DNA of 64,000 nucleotides from Kluyvera georgiana ATCC 51603 (lineage in GTDB: Bacteria > Pseudomonadota > Gammaproteobacteria > Enterobacterales > Enterobacteriaceae). The stretch spans positions 26,935-90,934 of the forward strand of contig NZ_LXEU01000067.1 of the NCBI RefSeq assembly GCF_001654985.1, given 5' to 3'. How positions within the stretch are numbered: position 1 is the stretch's first letter; each line of letters starts with the position of its first letter. Below, piece by piece: positions 48,532 to 59,794 of the stretch. Both the position numbers and the translations under genes were made by a program. The notes under the pieces are model-generated. The model was not told the DNA's origin and ran no database searches. It was given only the letters and a program-made list of their open reading frames with translations.

Positions 48532-48689
48532 GTTGAATTCCTCAGACGAGCGATGCGCGAAGTGTATGAGAAACGATGAGGGCATCTTTTGATCCGAGCC
48601 GTCGAAGTGGTGCTTTATGGCCCATCTTTGGTGGCAAAGTTTGATTAAGATCTCGTTGTTGTTATGCAAATTTGTACGAAGTTTTCACT

Positions 48690-48734
48690 AAGTGTGATGA
48701 AAGTCGAAGTGTGAGCGCGGGGCGGTGTTACAAT
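48690..48734 (+). promoter_or_regulatory. deo operon promoter (deoP2-like) with CRP site
   Basis: A CRP-like site AGTGTGATGAAAGTCGAAGT at about 48690-48711 aligns with the E. coli deoP2 proximal CRP site and its GTCGAAGTGTG flank. TACAAT at 48729-48734 is the -10. CytR acts together with CRP at this promoter in E. coli; separate CytR half-sites were not resolved here. Confidence 0.75.
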
Positions 48735-48789
48735 AATCACAGACCCGCAAGGTAACGATTTAAACGGCAATACGCCGTTGGAGAGCAAA

Positions 48790-49569
48790 ATGACTGATTT
48801 AAAGGCAAGCAGCCTGCGTGCACTGCAACTGATGGACTTAACCACCCTGAATGAAGATGACACCGATGCGAAAGTGATCGCACTGTGCCATCAGGCGAAA
48901 ACGCCGGTGGGCAACACCGCCGCTGTCTGCATCTATCCGCGTTTCATTCCGATTGCGCGTAAAACGCTGAAAGAGCAGGGAACGCCTGACATCCGTATCG
49001 CCACCGTCACCAACTTCCCGCACGGCAATGACGATATCGATATTGCTCTGGCGGAAACCCGCGCGGCGATTGCTTATGGTGCTGATGAAGTTGACGTGGT
49101 CTTCCCATATCGCGCGCTGATCGCGGGCAACGAGCAGGTTGGTTTTGACCTGGTGAAAGCCTGTAAAGACGCCTGTGCTGCGGCAAACGTGCTGCTGAAA
49201 GTGATCATCGAAACCGGTGAACTGAAAGAAGAAGCGCTGATTCGCAAAGCATCCGAAATCTCCATCAAAGCCGGCGCTGATTTCATCAAAACCTCTACCG
49301 GTAAAGTACCGGTAAACGCGACCCCGGAAAGCGCGCGCATCATGATGGAAGTGATCCGTGATATGGGCGTACAGAAAACCGTGGGCTTTAAGCCAGCTGG
49401 CGGCGTGCGTACCGCTGAAGACGCGCAGCTGTTCCTGTCTATCGCTGACGAACTGTTCGGCGCGGACTGGGCAGACTCCCGTCACTACCGCTTCGGCGCT
49501 TCCTCTCTGCTGGCTAGCCTGCTGAAGGCGCTGGGCCACGGCGACGGTAAGAGCGCTAGCAGCTATTAA
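48790..49569 (+). CDS. deoC: Deoxyribose-phosphate aldolase
   Basis: A 259-residue class I aldolase cleaving 2-deoxyribose 5-phosphate to acetaldehyde and glyceraldehyde 3-phosphate. The Schiff-base lysine is in [16 protein letters not shown], with the second active lysine in [16 protein letters not shown] and [10 protein letters not shown] nearby. Length equals E. coli DeoC. It is the first gene of the deo operon. ATG 48790 has GGAGAG upstream. Confidence 0.97.
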   Translation: MTDLKASSLRALQLMDLTTLNEDDTDAKVIALCHQAKTPVGNTAAVCIYPRFIPIARKTLKEQGTPDIRIATVTNFPHGNDDIDIALAETRAAIAYGADEVDVVFPYRALIAGNEQVGFDLVKACKDACAAANVLLKVIIETGELKEEALIRKASEISIKAGADFIKTSTGKVPVNATPESARIMMEVIRDMGVQKTVGFKPAGGVRTAEDAQLFLSIADELFGADWADSRHYRFGASSLLASLLKALGHGDGKSASSY

Positions 49570-49578
49570 TGCATTATC

Positions 49579-49648
49579 GTAGCCCGGACGAGGCGCATGC
49601 GCGCCGACTCCGGGATCTCCCCGGCGGCGCTACGCTTGGCCGGGCTAC
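49579..49648. repeat. REP-like inverted repeat between deoC and deoA
   Basis: Outer arms GTAGCCCGGACGAGGCGC and CTACGCTTGGCCGGGCTAC enclose an inner CTCCGGG/CCCCGG-type repeat. The sequence differs from the GCCGGATGGCG class found elsewhere in the window. Confidence 0.75.
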
Positions 49649-49702
49649 AGGAACGTAGGGCGGTTTCCCCGCCGTGATTCCCCGATTCCAAAGGAGGGTA
49701 CC

Positions 49703-51025
49703 TTGTTTCTCGCTCAAGAAATTATTCGCAAAAAACGTGATGGCCTGGCGCTGAGTGATGAAGAAATTCGTTTCTTTATCAACGGTATTCGCGACAACAC
49801 CATCTCTGAAGGGCAGATTGCCGCGCTGGCGATGACCATTTTCTTCCATGATATGAGCATGCCGGAGCGTGTCTCGCTGACCATGGCGATGCGGGATTCA
49901 GGCACCGTCCTGGACTGGAAGAGCCTCAACCTCAACGGCCCGATTGTCGACAAGCACTCTACCGGCGGCGTCGGTGACGTCACTTCGCTGATGCTTGGCC
50001 CCATGGTCGCGGCCTGCGGTGGCTATATTCCGATGATCTCCGGTCGCGGCCTCGGCCATACCGGCGGTACGCTCGACAAACTGGAAGCCATTCCGGGCTT
50101 CGACATCTTCCCGGACGACAACCGTTTCCGTGAAATTATTAAAGACGTGGGTGTGGCGATTATTGGGCAGACCAGCTCGCTCGCACCGGCGGACAAACGT
50201 TTTTACGCCACCCGCGACATTACCGCGACGGTGGACTCCATCCCGCTGATTACCGCCTCGATTCTCGCCAAAAAGCTGGCAGAAGGTCTGGATGCGCTGG
50301 TCATGGACGTGAAAGTAGGCAGCGGCGCGTTTATGCCGACCTACGAACTCTCTGCGGCGCTGGCGGAAGCCATCGTGGGCGTTTCCAACGGCGCTGGCGT
50401 CAAAACCACGGCGCTGCTGACCGACATGAACCAGGTGCTGGCCTCCAGCGCCGGTAATGCGGTGGAAGTTCGTGAAGCCGTGCAGTTCCTGACCGGTGAA
50501 TACCGCAATCCGCGTCTGTTCGACGTCACCATGGCGCTGTGCGTTGAGATGCTCATCTCCGGCCGCCTCGCGAAAGACGACGCTGAAGCGCGCGCCAAAC
50601 TGCAGGCCGTGCTCGACAACGGTAAAGCGGCGGAGATCTTTGGTCGCATGGTGGCGGCACAGAAAGGCCCAACCGATTTCGTTGAAAACTATGCGAAATA
50701 CCTGCCGACAGCGATGCTGAGTAAAGCGGTCTATGCTGATACCGAAGGTTTTGTCAGCGCGATGGATACCCGCGCGCTGGGCATGGCGGTCGTTTCTATG
50801 GGCGGCGGTCGTCGTCAGGCATCCGATACCATCGATTACAGCGTCGGCTTTACCGATATGGCCCGTCTGGGCGACAGCGTTGACGGGCAGCGTCCGTTGG
50901 CGGTGATCCATGCAAAAGATGAAGCAAGCTGGCAGGACGCGGCGAAAGCCGTGAAAGCGGCAATTAAACTGGACGACAAAGCGCCTGAAATTACGCCAAC
51001 CGTCTATCGTCGCATTACCGAATAG
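49703..51025 (+). CDS. deoA: Thymidine phosphorylase
   Basis: A 440-residue enzyme releasing thymine and 2-deoxyribose 1-phosphate from thymidine. The glycosyltransferase family 3 phosphate-binding motif [20 protein letters not shown] and [20 protein letters not shown] are intact. The start is TTG at 49703, as in E. coli, preceded by AAAGGAGGG. Second gene of deoCABD. Confidence 0.97.
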   Translation: MFLAQEIIRKKRDGLALSDEEIRFFINGIRDNTISEGQIAALAMTIFFHDMSMPERVSLTMAMRDSGTVLDWKSLNLNGPIVDKHSTGGVGDVTSLMLGPMVAACGGYIPMISGRGLGHTGGTLDKLEAIPGFDIFPDDNRFREIIKDVGVAIIGQTSSLAPADKRFYATRDITATVDSIPLITASILAKKLAEGLDALVMDVKVGSGAFMPTYELSAALAEAIVGVSNGAGVKTTALLTDMNQVLASSAGNAVEVREAVQFLTGEYRNPRLFDVTMALCVEMLISGRLAKDDAEARAKLQAVLDNGKAAEIFGRMVAAQKGPTDFVENYAKYLPTAMLSKAVYADTEGFVSAMDTRALGMAVVSMGGGRRQASDTIDYSVGFTDMARLGDSVDGQRPLAVIHAKDEASWQDAAKAVKAAIKLDDKAPEITPTVYRRITE

Positions 51026-51041
51026 TTATATACTGATCTGA

Positions 51042-52301
<1,260 letters not shown>

Positions 52302-52308
52302 TGCAATT

Positions 52309-52375
52309 GCCCGGTGGCGCAAGCTTACCGGGCCTACGGTTTTGTAGGCCTGATAAGGCTTAGCCGCCATCAGGC
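52309..52375. repeat. REP pair between deoB and deoD
   Basis: GCCCGGTGGCGCAAGCTTACCGGGC... followed by an inverted GTAGGCCTGATAAGG...GCCATCAGGC unit, inside the deo operon. Such elements often set different stability for the upstream and downstream parts of an mRNA. Confidence 0.85.
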
Positions 52376-52401
52376 AGTAACAACGTGATAAGGATAAAAT
52401 G

Positions 52402-53121
52402 ATGGCTACCCCACACATTAATGCAGAAATGGGCGATTTCGCTGACGTAGTTTTGATGCCGGGCGACCCGCTGCGCGCGAAGCACATTGCTGAAACTTTC
52501 CTCGAAGATGTCCGTGAAGTGAACAACGTTCGCGGTATGTTAGGCTTCACCGGCACTTACAAAGGCCGTAAGATTTCCGTGATGGGTCACGGCATGGGTA
52601 TCCCGTCCTGCTCCATCTACACCAAAGAGCTGATCACCGATTTCGGCGTGAAGAAAATCATTCGCGTGGGCTCCTGCGGCGCTGTGCGTATGGACGTCAA
52701 ACTGCGTGACGTGGTGATCGGTATGGGCGCGTGCACCGACTCGAAAGTGAACCGTATCCGTTTCAAAGATCATGACTTCGCGGCTATCGCTGACTTCGAC
52801 ATGGTCCGTAACGCTGTTGACGCGGCAAAAGCGCTGGGCGTAGACGCGCGCGTGGGCAACCTGTTCTCCGCAGACCTGTTCTATTCTCCGGACGGCGAAA
52901 TGTTCGACGTGATGGAAAAATACGGCGTACTGGGCGTGGAAATGGAAGCGGCAGGTATCTACGGCGTGGCTGCAGAGTTTGGAGCCAAAGCGCTGACCAT
53001 CTGCACCGTATCCGACCATATCCGTACCCACGAGCAGACCACTGCCGCTGAGCGTCAGACCACGTTCAACGACATGATCAAAATCGCGCTGGAATCCGTT
53101 CTGCTGGGCGATAAAGAGTAA
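52402..53121 (+). CDS. deoD: Purine-nucleoside phosphorylase
   Basis: A 239-residue hexameric PNP. Phosphate- and ribose-binding segments [40 protein letters not shown] and [19 protein letters not shown], with the catalytic aspartate in [11 protein letters not shown], match E. coli DeoD. Start [22 protein letters not shown] lies just upstream. Last gene of deoCABD. Confidence 0.97.
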
Positions 53122-53131
53122 GACCGTGTTG

Positions 53132-53218
53132 TGCCCGGTGGCGCTTCGCTTACCGGGCCTACATCGGCCTGCGGTTGTTACCGGACATAGGCCGGATAAG
53201 GCGTAGCCGCCATCCGGC
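53132..53218. repeat. REP pair between deoD and the REP-associated transposase
   Basis: GCCCGGTGGCGCTTCG...ACCGGGCCTAC and a second unit ATAGGCCGGATAAGG...GCCATCCGGC. This is one of the two BIMEs that bracket the RAYT gene. Confidence 0.88.
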
Positions 53219-53321
53219 AGTCCGCTACCTATACTGCGAGCCTCATTCCCGAATTACCCTCTTCGCGTTGCCTTTTTCTATTAACCCGTTACGTTTGGAT
53301 TTTGTTTAAGGAATGAACAAA

Positions 53322-53813
53322 ATGTCGAACTATCGTCGTTATTACCTCAACGGTGGAACCTGATTTTTCACGGTTAATCTGAAACACCGGAAAAGTGATT
53401 TACTTATCCGTCAGATTGCGGAATTACGCTCTGCTATTCGCCGAGTGAAAAATACCAAGCCTTTTCAAATCGATGCTTTTGTCGTGCTGCCAGAGCATTT
53501 GCATTGCATCTGGACGCTTCCTGAGAACGATTGTGATTTTTCATCTCGCTGGCGGGAGCTTAAAAAGTTATTTACCAAATCGATAATGCGCCATGAAGTG
53601 TGGCAGCCACGATTCTGGGAGCACGCGATCCGCGATGATGAAGATTATCGCCACCATAAAAATTACATCTACATTAACCCCGTGAAGCACGGATGGGTAA
53701 CCCGGGTGCAGGATTGGCCGTTTTCGACCTTTCATCGCGATGTTCGCAATGGGGTTTACCCGGTTGATTGGGCGGGGGAGGTGAGGGATCTTGAAGCGGG
53801 TGAGCGACGGTAA
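53322..53813 (+). pseudogene. REP-associated tyrosine transposase (RAYT) with in-frame stop
   Basis: From ATG 53322 the frame reads MSNYRRYYLNGGT, then TGA at 53361-53363, then FFTVNLKHRKSDLLIRQIAE to a stop at 53813. The rest is a Y1/TnpA-REP transposase: the HUH motif LPEHLHCIWTLPE, and the catalytic tyrosine region HHKNYIYINPVKHGWV. A single-base change turning a tyrosine or similar codon into TGA explains it. A GTG at 53445 could still start a shortened protein lacking about 41 residues. It is flanked on both sides by REP pairs, the classical RAYT arrangement, and sits where E. coli has yjjJ. Confidence 0.88.
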
Positions 53814-53814
53814 T

Positions 53815-53891
53815 GCCGGATGGCGCTTCGCTTATCCGGCCTACAGAAATCACTCGTTTGTAGGCCGGATAAGGCGTAGCCGCCATCCGGC
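53815..53891. repeat. REP pair downstream of the RAYT gene
   Basis: GCCGGATGGCGCTTCGCTTA...CGGCCTAC and inverted GTAGGCCGGATAAGG...GCCATCCGGC. It begins 1 base after the RAYT stop and ends 7 bases before the lplA stop. Confidence 0.92.
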
Positions 53892-53898
53892 AGTCTGC

Positions 53899-54915
53899 TT
53901 AGCGTACCGCCCCCGCTACCCAATTCGCCAGCTCCCGCAGCTCATTCTCCTGTTCCGGAAACTCTGCAACCAGCGCTTCGCAGGTTTGCTGCAGGACGTC
54001 AGCACGGTACTGGCAGCCCTGTAAACGCTCAGCCAGTGCCTCCAGCGGCGCAGGATTCAGGCTATCGGTAAACACCTGTGTACGGGTAATCACGCCTTTC
54101 TCTACGTCGAAATGCAGCTCAACGCCGCCCCAGGTAAAACGCTCATCCAGCAGATGGCTGAACGCCGGTGCCTGGCCGAAATTCCACTCCCAGCTGCTTT
54201 GGCGGGCAAACGTCTCGGCGAAGTTGGGCAGATCCGGCACGTTATCTGGAGAGATAATTTCGGCTTCGACACGCTCACCGTAGTGCTGGAAAAACGCCTC
54301 GGTTACGGCTTCGCAAATTTGCTGGTGGGTAATCTCCGGCAGCAGTTCCACCAGATTCGCCACGCGCCCGCGTACGGACGAAATGCCCTTTGCCTGGAGC
54401 TTTTTCTTGTCTGGATTCAGGTAATTGGCCAACCGGCTCAGGTCGGCATTCAGCAGCAGCGTACCGTGGTGGAAGCCGCGATCTTTCGTTTCCCGGTAGG
54501 CTGAGCCGGAGACTTTACGATCGCCTTCCTCCGTTTTGACGATCAGATCGTTACGCCCGGAGGCTTCCGCCGTAATGCCGAGTGAATTTAGCGCCTCGAG
54601 TACGATAGCGGTAGAGATTGTCTTATCGTACTCCGGTTTCCCCGCCATAAAGGTAAAGCAGGTGTTGCCAAGGTCGTGGAACACCGCGCCGCCGCCGCTG
54701 CTGCGACGCGCCAGGCGGACGTTATCTTCTTCCATGCGCCGGGTATTGCACTCTTTCCACGGATTCTGCGCGCGGCCGATAACGACCGTGTCCGCGTTAC
54801 GCCACAGGAACAGCACCCGCTGGGTCGCGGGCATCTGGCGAAAAATACACTCCTCAACGGCGAGATTGAACCACGGATCGTGAGAGTCAGAAAGCAGCAG
54901 GCGCAGCGTTGTCAT
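53899..54915 (-). CDS. lplA: Lipoate-protein ligase A
   Basis: A 338-residue ligase that activates exogenous lipoate with ATP and attaches it to E2 and GcvH domains. The N-terminal catalytic domain has [20 protein letters not shown] and the lysine region [13 protein letters not shown] [20 protein letters not shown]; the C-terminal accessory domain ends AGAVR. Length equals E. coli LplA. Downstream REP pair lies against its stop. Confidence 0.96.
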   Translation of the reverse strand: MTTLRLLLSDSHDPWFNLAVEECIFRQMPATQRVLFLWRNADTVVIGRAQNPWKECNTRRMEEDNVRLARRSSGGGAVFHDLGNTCFTFMAGKPEYDKTISTAIVLEALNSLGITAEASGRNDLIVKTEEGDRKVSGSAYRETKDRGFHHGTLLLNADLSRLANYLNPDKKKLQAKGISSVRGRVANLVELLPEITHQQICEAVTEAFFQHYGERVEAEIISPDNVPDLPNFAETFARQSSWEWNFGQAPAFSHLLDERFTWGGVELHFDVEKGVITRTQVFTDSLNPAPLEALAERLQGCQYRADVLQQTCEALVAEFPEQENELRELANWVAGAVR

Positions 54916-54933
54916 GGCGATTTCCTTTTCTGA

Positions 54934-55566
54934 TTAATCTTTGTCTTCATCCTGCACCGGCTTATTCGCCGTGAGCAGGAACGGCGATTGCTGCCAGCGC
55001 GTACGTTTGCCGCGCAGCAGCGTGCGTGCCAGCACCACGCCAATGGCCAGCGACAGCAGCAGCATCAGACGTAAAATATTGGTGGTGTTATCCACCTGAC
55101 GGGATTCGGTGGCGATGGTATGCGTATCAAGCGTCAGGCGCAGATAGCCGAGCGGGCCATTTTTTCCCTGAATAGGTTCAACAATCTGCTGATTGAAGTA
55201 GCTCCCGGCCTTTTTGCCGTCCAGCGCCAGACGGTCGCGTAATTCAACCTGTTCACCGGCACGGGCGATAAGGTCGCCCTGCTCATCATAAACGCCCGCG
55301 TCGAGGATTCGGCTTTTCGCGGTAAGCTGCTTCAGCAACTGGCCAATCTTTTTCTCGTCCGGCGTTTCCGTTTTCATCATCGGCGCGAGATTAAGCGACA
55401 CCTGATACGCCAGCGTTCTCGCCAGATCTTCAAGCTGCGGATTACGTTGTTTCTGGCTTTGCTGACTGAACCAGGACGCCCCCTGCATCAGCGCGACGAG
55501 CAGCGCCAGACAGATAAGAACAATCACCGTACGATGCAGTCGAAATTTCAGTTTTGCGCGAACCAT
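54934..55566 (-). CDS. ytjB: Membrane protein YtjB (Smp)
   Basis: A 210-residue inner-membrane protein with an N-terminal anchor (TVIVLICLALLVALMQGASW), a periplasmic sensor-like region (LTAKSRILDAGVYDEQGDLI; LDGKKAGSYFNQQIVEPIQG), and a second membrane span (ILRLMLLLSLAIGVVLARTL) before a basic cytosolic tail. Function unknown. It is divergent from serB as in E. coli and shares a promoter region of about 100 bases. Confidence 0.93.
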   Translation of the reverse strand: MVRAKLKFRLHRTVIVLICLALLVALMQGASWFSQQSQKQRNPQLEDLARTLAYQVSLNLAPMMKTETPDEKKIGQLLKQLTAKSRILDAGVYDEQGDLIARAGEQVELRDRLALDGKKAGSYFNQQIVEPIQGKNGPLGYLRLTLDTHTIATESRQVDNTTNILRLMLLLSLAIGVVLARTLLRGKRTRWQQSPFLLTANKPVQDEDKD

Positions 55567-55670
55567 ATTCCACCTTTGAAAATTTACAGCTTAATGTTGC
55601 CAGAAGCGCTGGTTACAAGGTAGCCTCATGCGTTATTTTCCTGGGCTTAATTAAGAAGATTGGAGCTGTA

Positions 55671-56642
55671 ATGCCAAACAGTTTGACCTGGTGCGACCTG
55701 CCTGAAGATGTCTCCTTGTGGCCTGGGTTGCCGCTTTCGCTCAGCGGTGATGAAGTCATGCCGCTGGATTACCACGCTGGCCGTAGCGGCTGGCTGCTGT
55801 ATGGACGCGGGCTGGATAAAGCGCGTCTGACAACCTACCAGCGCAAGCTGGGCGCGGCGATGGTCATTGTGGCAGCCTGGTGCGTGGAAGACTATCAGGT
55901 GATTCGTCTGGCGGGATCGTTAACGCCGCGCGCGACGCGCCTGGCGCATGATGCTGAGTTGGATGTCGCGCCGCTGGGGAAAATCCCGCATCTGCGCACG
56001 CCGGGCCTGTTGGTGATGGACATGGACTCCACGGCCATTCAGATTGAGTGCATTGATGAAATCGCTAAACTGGCCGGCACCGGCGAGCTGGTGTCAGAAG
56101 TCACCGAACGTGCGATGCGCGGCGAGCTGGACTTCAGCGCCAGCCTGCGCCAGCGTGTGGCAACGTTGAAGGATGCGGATGCCGATATCCTGCGTCAGGT
56201 ACGTGAGACACTGCCGCTGATGCCTGGGCTGACTCAACTGGTGCTGAAGCTGGAAACGCTGGGCTGGAAAGTCGCGATTGCCTCCGGCGGCTTCACCTTC
56301 TTTGCCGAATATCTTCGCGATAAGCTGCGTCTGACCGCCGCAGTAGCCAACGAGCTGGGCATTCGTGATGGCAAGCTGACCGGTGAAGTGGTTGGTGATA
56401 TCGTCGACGCGCAGTATAAAGCGAAAACGCTGCTGCAGCTGGCTGAAAAATATGAAATTCCGCATGCGCAGACCGTGGCGATCGGCGATGGCGCCAATGA
56501 CCTGCCGATGATCAAAAAGGCCGGTCTGGGGATTGCGTATCATGCCAAACCCAAAGTGAATGAACAGACGGAAGTCACTATCCGTCATGCCGATCTGATG
56601 GGGGTGTTCTGCATCCTCTCCGGCAGCATGAATCAGAAATAA
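55671..56642 (+). CDS. serB: Phosphoserine phosphatase
   Basis: A 323-residue HAD phosphatase that catalyses the last step of serine synthesis. The N-terminal ACT-like region precedes the catalytic motif LLVMDMDSTAIQIECIDE; VAIASGGFTFFAEYLRDKL and AIGDGANDLPMIKKAGLG complete the HAD signature. Start MPNSLTWCDLPED; the longer frame to 55554 overlaps the ytjB leader. It is followed by radA 10 bases on, probably one transcript. Confidence 0.97.
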   Translation: MPNSLTWCDLPEDVSLWPGLPLSLSGDEVMPLDYHAGRSGWLLYGRGLDKARLTTYQRKLGAAMVIVAAWCVEDYQVIRLAGSLTPRATRLAHDAELDVAPLGKIPHLRTPGLLVMDMDSTAIQIECIDEIAKLAGTGELVSEVTERAMRGELDFSASLRQRVATLKDADADILRQVRETLPLMPGLTQLVLKLETLGWKVAIASGGFTFFAEYLRDKLRLTAAVANELGIRDGKLTGEVVGDIVDAQYKAKTLLQLAEKYEIPHAQTVAIGDGANDLPMIKKAGLGIAYHAKPKVNEQTEVTIRHADLMGVFCILSGSMNQK

Positions 56643-56652
56643 AGAGGTTAAC

Positions 56653-58035
56653 GTGGCGAAAGCTCCTAAACGCGCATTTGTTTGTAATGAGTGCGGTGCG
56701 GACTACCCGCGCTGGCAGGGGCAGTGCAGCGCCTGTCATGCGTGGAATACCATCACCGAGGTGCGCGTAGCGGCTTCTCCCACGGTCGCGCGTAATGAGC
56801 GCCTGAGCGGCTATGCCGGTAATGCTGGCGTGGCGAAGGTGCAGAAGCTGTCGGAAATCAGCCTGGAAGAGCTACCTCGCTTCTCGACCGGTTTTAAAGA
56901 GTTTGACCGCGTGCTGGGCGGGGGGGTAGTGCCCGGCAGCGCCATTCTGATTGGCGGTAACCCGGGGGCGGGGAAATCAACCCTGCTGCTGCAAACCCTG
57001 TGCAAGCTGTCAGAACAGATGAAAACGCTGTACGTCACCGGTGAAGAGTCGTTGCAGCAGGTGGCGATGCGCGCGCATCGCCTCGGCCTACCGACCGCCA
57101 ACCTGAATATGCTCTCGGAAACCAGTATCGAGCAGATTTGCCAGATTGCGGAAGAAGAGCAGCCGAAGCTGATGGTGATTGATTCCATCCAGGTCATGCA
57201 CATGGCGGATGTTCAGTCGTCGCCGGGCAGCGTGGCGCAGGTGCGTGAAACAGCCGCCTATCTGACGCGCTTTGCCAAAACGCGCGGCGTGGCTATCGTC
57301 ATGGTAGGGCACGTCACTAAAGACGGCTCGCTGGCTGGCCCGAAAGTGCTGGAACACTGTATCGACTGCTCGGTACTGCTCGACGGTGACGCTGATTCCC
57401 GTTTTCGTACCCTGCGCAGCCATAAGAACCGTTTTGGCGCGGTAAACGAACTTGGCGTATTCGCCATGACCGAACAGGGGCTGCGCGAGGTGAGTAATCC
57501 GTCCGCCATCTTCCTGAGCCGTGGGGATGAAGTGACTTCCGGCAGTTCGGTGATGGTGGTGTGGGAAGGGACGCGTCCGCTGCTGGTCGAGATTCAGGCG
57601 CTAGTGGACCATTCGATGATGGGCAACCCACGTCGTGTGGCCGTTGGCCTCGAGCAGAACCGTCTGGCGATTCTGCTTGCCGTTCTGCACCGCCACGGCG
57701 GTTTGCAAATGGCGGACCAGGATGTGTTTGTGAACGTGGTGGGCGGCGTGAAGGTAACCGAAACCAGCGCCGATCTCGCGTTACTGTTAGCGATGGTCTC
57801 CAGCCTGCGCGACCGACCGCTACCGCAGGATTTAGTGGTGTTTGGCGAAGTGGGGCTGGCCGGTGAAATTCGCCCGGTTCCCAGCGGACAGGAACGTATT
57901 TCGGAAGCGGCGAAGCACGGTTTCCGTCGGGCAATCGTCCCCGCTGCCAACGTGCCGAAAAAAGTTCCGGAAGGGATGAAAGTATTTGGTGTGAAAAAAC
58001 TCTCCGATGCGCTGAACGTCTTTGACGATTTATAA
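56653..58035 (+). CDS. radA: DNA repair protein RadA
   Basis: A 460-residue RecA-like DnaB-type helicase that extends branches in recombination intermediates. The zinc finger CNECGADYPRWQGQCSACHA is followed by Walker A LIGGNPGAGKSTLLLQTL, the KNRFG motif (SHKNRFGAVNELGV), and a Lon-like C-terminal domain. Start is GTG with AAAGAGG upstream. Length equals E. coli RadA. Confidence 0.97.
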   Translation: MAKAPKRAFVCNECGADYPRWQGQCSACHAWNTITEVRVAASPTVARNERLSGYAGNAGVAKVQKLSEISLEELPRFSTGFKEFDRVLGGGVVPGSAILIGGNPGAGKSTLLLQTLCKLSEQMKTLYVTGEESLQQVAMRAHRLGLPTANLNMLSETSIEQICQIAEEEQPKLMVIDSIQVMHMADVQSSPGSVAQVRETAAYLTRFAKTRGVAIVMVGHVTKDGSLAGPKVLEHCIDCSVLLDGDADSRFRTLRSHKNRFGAVNELGVFAMTEQGLREVSNPSAIFLSRGDEVTSGSSVMVVWEGTRPLLVEIQALVDHSMMGNPRRVAVGLEQNRLAILLAVLHRHGGLQMADQDVFVNVVGGVKVTETSADLALLLAMVSSLRDRPLPQDLVVFGEVGLAGEIRPVPSGQERISEAAKHGFRRAIVPAANVPKKVPEGMKVFGVKKLSDALNVFDDL

Positions 58036-58075
58036 TGTCTGACTCCGGCGTCGTATTGCGACGCCGCTCTCTTTC

Positions 58076-58109
58076 CCCGGATAGTACCGTGAGTACATCC
58101 GGGTTTTTT
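58076..58109 (+). terminator. Terminator between radA and nadR
   Basis: CCCCGGAT ... ATCCGGG arms around a 14-base imperfect inner stem, followed by TTTTTT. A TATAAT box at 58111-58116 immediately follows and may belong to the nadR promoter. Confidence 0.88.
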
Positions 58110-58153
58110 GTATAATGGGTAGATGGTTCACCCCAATTTAGCAGGAGGCTCTT

Positions 58154-59380
58154 GTGTCGTCGTTCGACTATCTCAAAACCGCAATTCGTCAGAAAGGCTG
58201 TACGTTACAGCAGGTCGCAGACGCCAGCGGCATGACCAAGGGCTATTTAAGCCAGCTTCTGAACGCCAAAATTAAAAGCCCCAGCGCGCAAAAGCTCGAA
58301 GCCTTACATCGCTTCCTGAATCTGGAATTCCCACGTCAGCAGAAAAATATTGGCGTGGTATTTGGCAAGTTTTATCCCCTGCATACGGGGCATATCTATC
58401 TTATCCAGCGCGCCTGTAGCCAGGTTGACGAGCTGCACATCATCATGGGCTATGACGACACGCGCGATCGTGCGCTGTTTGAAGAGAGCGCGATGTCGCA
58501 ACAGCCTACGGTGCCTGACCGTCTGCGCTGGCTGCTCCAGACGTTTAAATATCAGAAGAACATTCGTATTCATGCTTTCAATGAAGAGGGCATGGAGCCG
58601 TATCCGCACGGCTGGGACGTGTGGAGTGCGGGGATGAAAACTTTTATGGAAGAGAAGGGGATTCAGCCGAACTGGATCTATACCTCCGAGGAGTCAGATG
58701 CGCCGCAGTATCTTGAACACCTTGGCATTGAGACCGTGCTGGTGGACCCGAAGCGGACGTTTATGAATATCAGCGGCGCGCAGATTCGTGAGAATCCGTT
58801 CCGCTACTGGGATTACATTCCTACCGAGGTGAAGCCGTTCTTCGTGCGTACTGTCGCGATTCTCGGCGGTGAGTCCAGCGGCAAATCGACGCTGGTAAAC
58901 AAGCTGGCCAATATCTTCAACACCACCAGCGCCTGGGAATATGGCCGTGACTACGTCTTTTCTCATCTTGGCGGCGACGAGATGGCGCTGCAATATTCCG
59001 ACTACGACAAAATTGCGCTGGGCCACGCCCAGTATATTGATTTTGCGGTGAAGTACGCCAACAAGGTCGCCTTTATCGACACCGATTTTGTCAGCACTCA
59101 GGCCTTCTGTAAAAAGTATGAAGGGCGCGAACATCCGTTCGTCCAGGCGCTGATTGACGAATATCGTTTTGACCTGGTGATCCTGCTGGAAAACAACACC
59201 CCCTGGGTGGCGGACGGGCTGCGCAGCCTGGGTAGCTCTGTGGATCGCAAAGAGTTTCAGACGCTGCTGGTCTCAATGCTTGAGAAGAACAATATCGATT
59301 TTGTACACGTTGAAGAATCCGATTACGATTCACGCTTCCTGCGGTGCGTGGAGCTGGTGAAAGCATTGATGGGCGATTGA
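58154..59380 (+). CDS. nadR: Trifunctional NAD biosynthesis regulator / NMN adenylyltransferase / ribosylnicotinamide kinase NadR
   Basis: A 408-residue protein in three parts. Residues 1-60 form a helix-turn-helix (CTLQQVADASGMTKGYLSQL). Residues about 63-225 form an NMN adenylyltransferase domain with GVVFGKFYPLHTGHIYLIQR and the ISGAQIRENPF motif. The rest is ribosylnicotinamide kinase with Walker A VAILGGESSGKSTLVNKLAN. It represses nad genes and salvages NMN and nicotinamide riboside. GTG start with GGAGG upstream. Beyond it the E. coli order (ettA) is replaced by a polysaccharide locus. Confidence 0.96.
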   Translation: MSSFDYLKTAIRQKGCTLQQVADASGMTKGYLSQLLNAKIKSPSAQKLEALHRFLNLEFPRQQKNIGVVFGKFYPLHTGHIYLIQRACSQVDELHIIMGYDDTRDRALFEESAMSQQPTVPDRLRWLLQTFKYQKNIRIHAFNEEGMEPYPHGWDVWSAGMKTFMEEKGIQPNWIYTSEESDAPQYLEHLGIETVLVDPKRTFMNISGAQIRENPFRYWDYIPTEVKPFFVRTVAILGGESSGKSTLVNKLANIFNTTSAWEYGRDYVFSHLGGDEMALQYSDYDKIALGHAQYIDFAVKYANKVAFIDTDFVSTQAFCKKYEGREHPFVQALIDEYRFDLVILLENNTPWVADGLRSLGSSVDRKEFQTLLVSMLEKNNIDFVHVEESDYDSRFLRCVELVKALMGD

Positions 59381-59391
59381 TAAAAGAGGTG

Positions 59392-59411
59392 GCCCCTTTG
59401 TTAAAAGGGGC
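59392..59411 (+). terminator. Terminator-like hairpin of nadR
   Basis: GCCCCTTT-GTTA-AAAGGGGC arms starting 12 bases after the nadR stop. The sequence after it is AT-rich but has no long T-run. Confidence 0.7.
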
Positions 59412-59755
59412 ATTCAAAACAATATAAATTAATGATAATAATTTATAATATATATGCGTATCCTATGCTTATTTTTTCGGAAAAACGCTTAGGCGTATTC
59501 ATTTCCCCTTGTTGATATGTAATGTCATGATTTTTAATAACAAACCATTGGGGTGATTATTATTAATTAATGCATTAAGTTTTATTAAATCAGTTTTCCT
59601 AGTCAGCACTAACTTTAAAAGTTAAATTGGCGTCGTTAATTAAATATAGTGGAATACATCAAGGGAATGATGTTGTTTAATTAAATTACGTGAATTATTA
59701 ATTCATAACGTCAATTCATTTCCTAGAAATATTCATTTTATTTATTCAGTTTCAG

Positions 59756-59794
59756 CTAATGCCAAGGCCGTAATGGGGCAGGGCGGTAGCATGC
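59756..59794 (+). promoter_or_regulatory. JUMPstart/ops-like element (RfaH recruitment)
   Basis: GGCGGTAGCATGC at 59782-59794 matches the ops core GGCGGTAGCGTGC at all but one position. It sits within a GGCAGGGC-containing stretch and 22 bases before the first gene of the export operon. ops elements pause RNA polymerase and recruit RfaH to long capsule, O-antigen and LPS-core operons. Confidence 0.8.

Noticed and set aside
48641..48654. FNR site upstream of yjjI (TTGATTAAGATCTC)
   Set aside because: Only one half matches TTGAT-N4-ATCAA, so it is mentioned but not listed as a feature.
49898..50911. Long minus-strand open frame opposite deoA
   Set aside because: It lies wholly antisense to a fully conserved gene and has no family-like motifs; GC-rich codon use opens such frames by chance. 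The same applies to frames at 51375-52556, 4660-5535, 15217-16110 and 6842-7681.
53361..53363. TGA in the RAYT gene as a possible selenocysteine or programmed readthrough
   Set aside because: No SECIS-like hairpin follows and the position is not a catalytic residue in RAYT proteins; a nonsense mutation is simpler.
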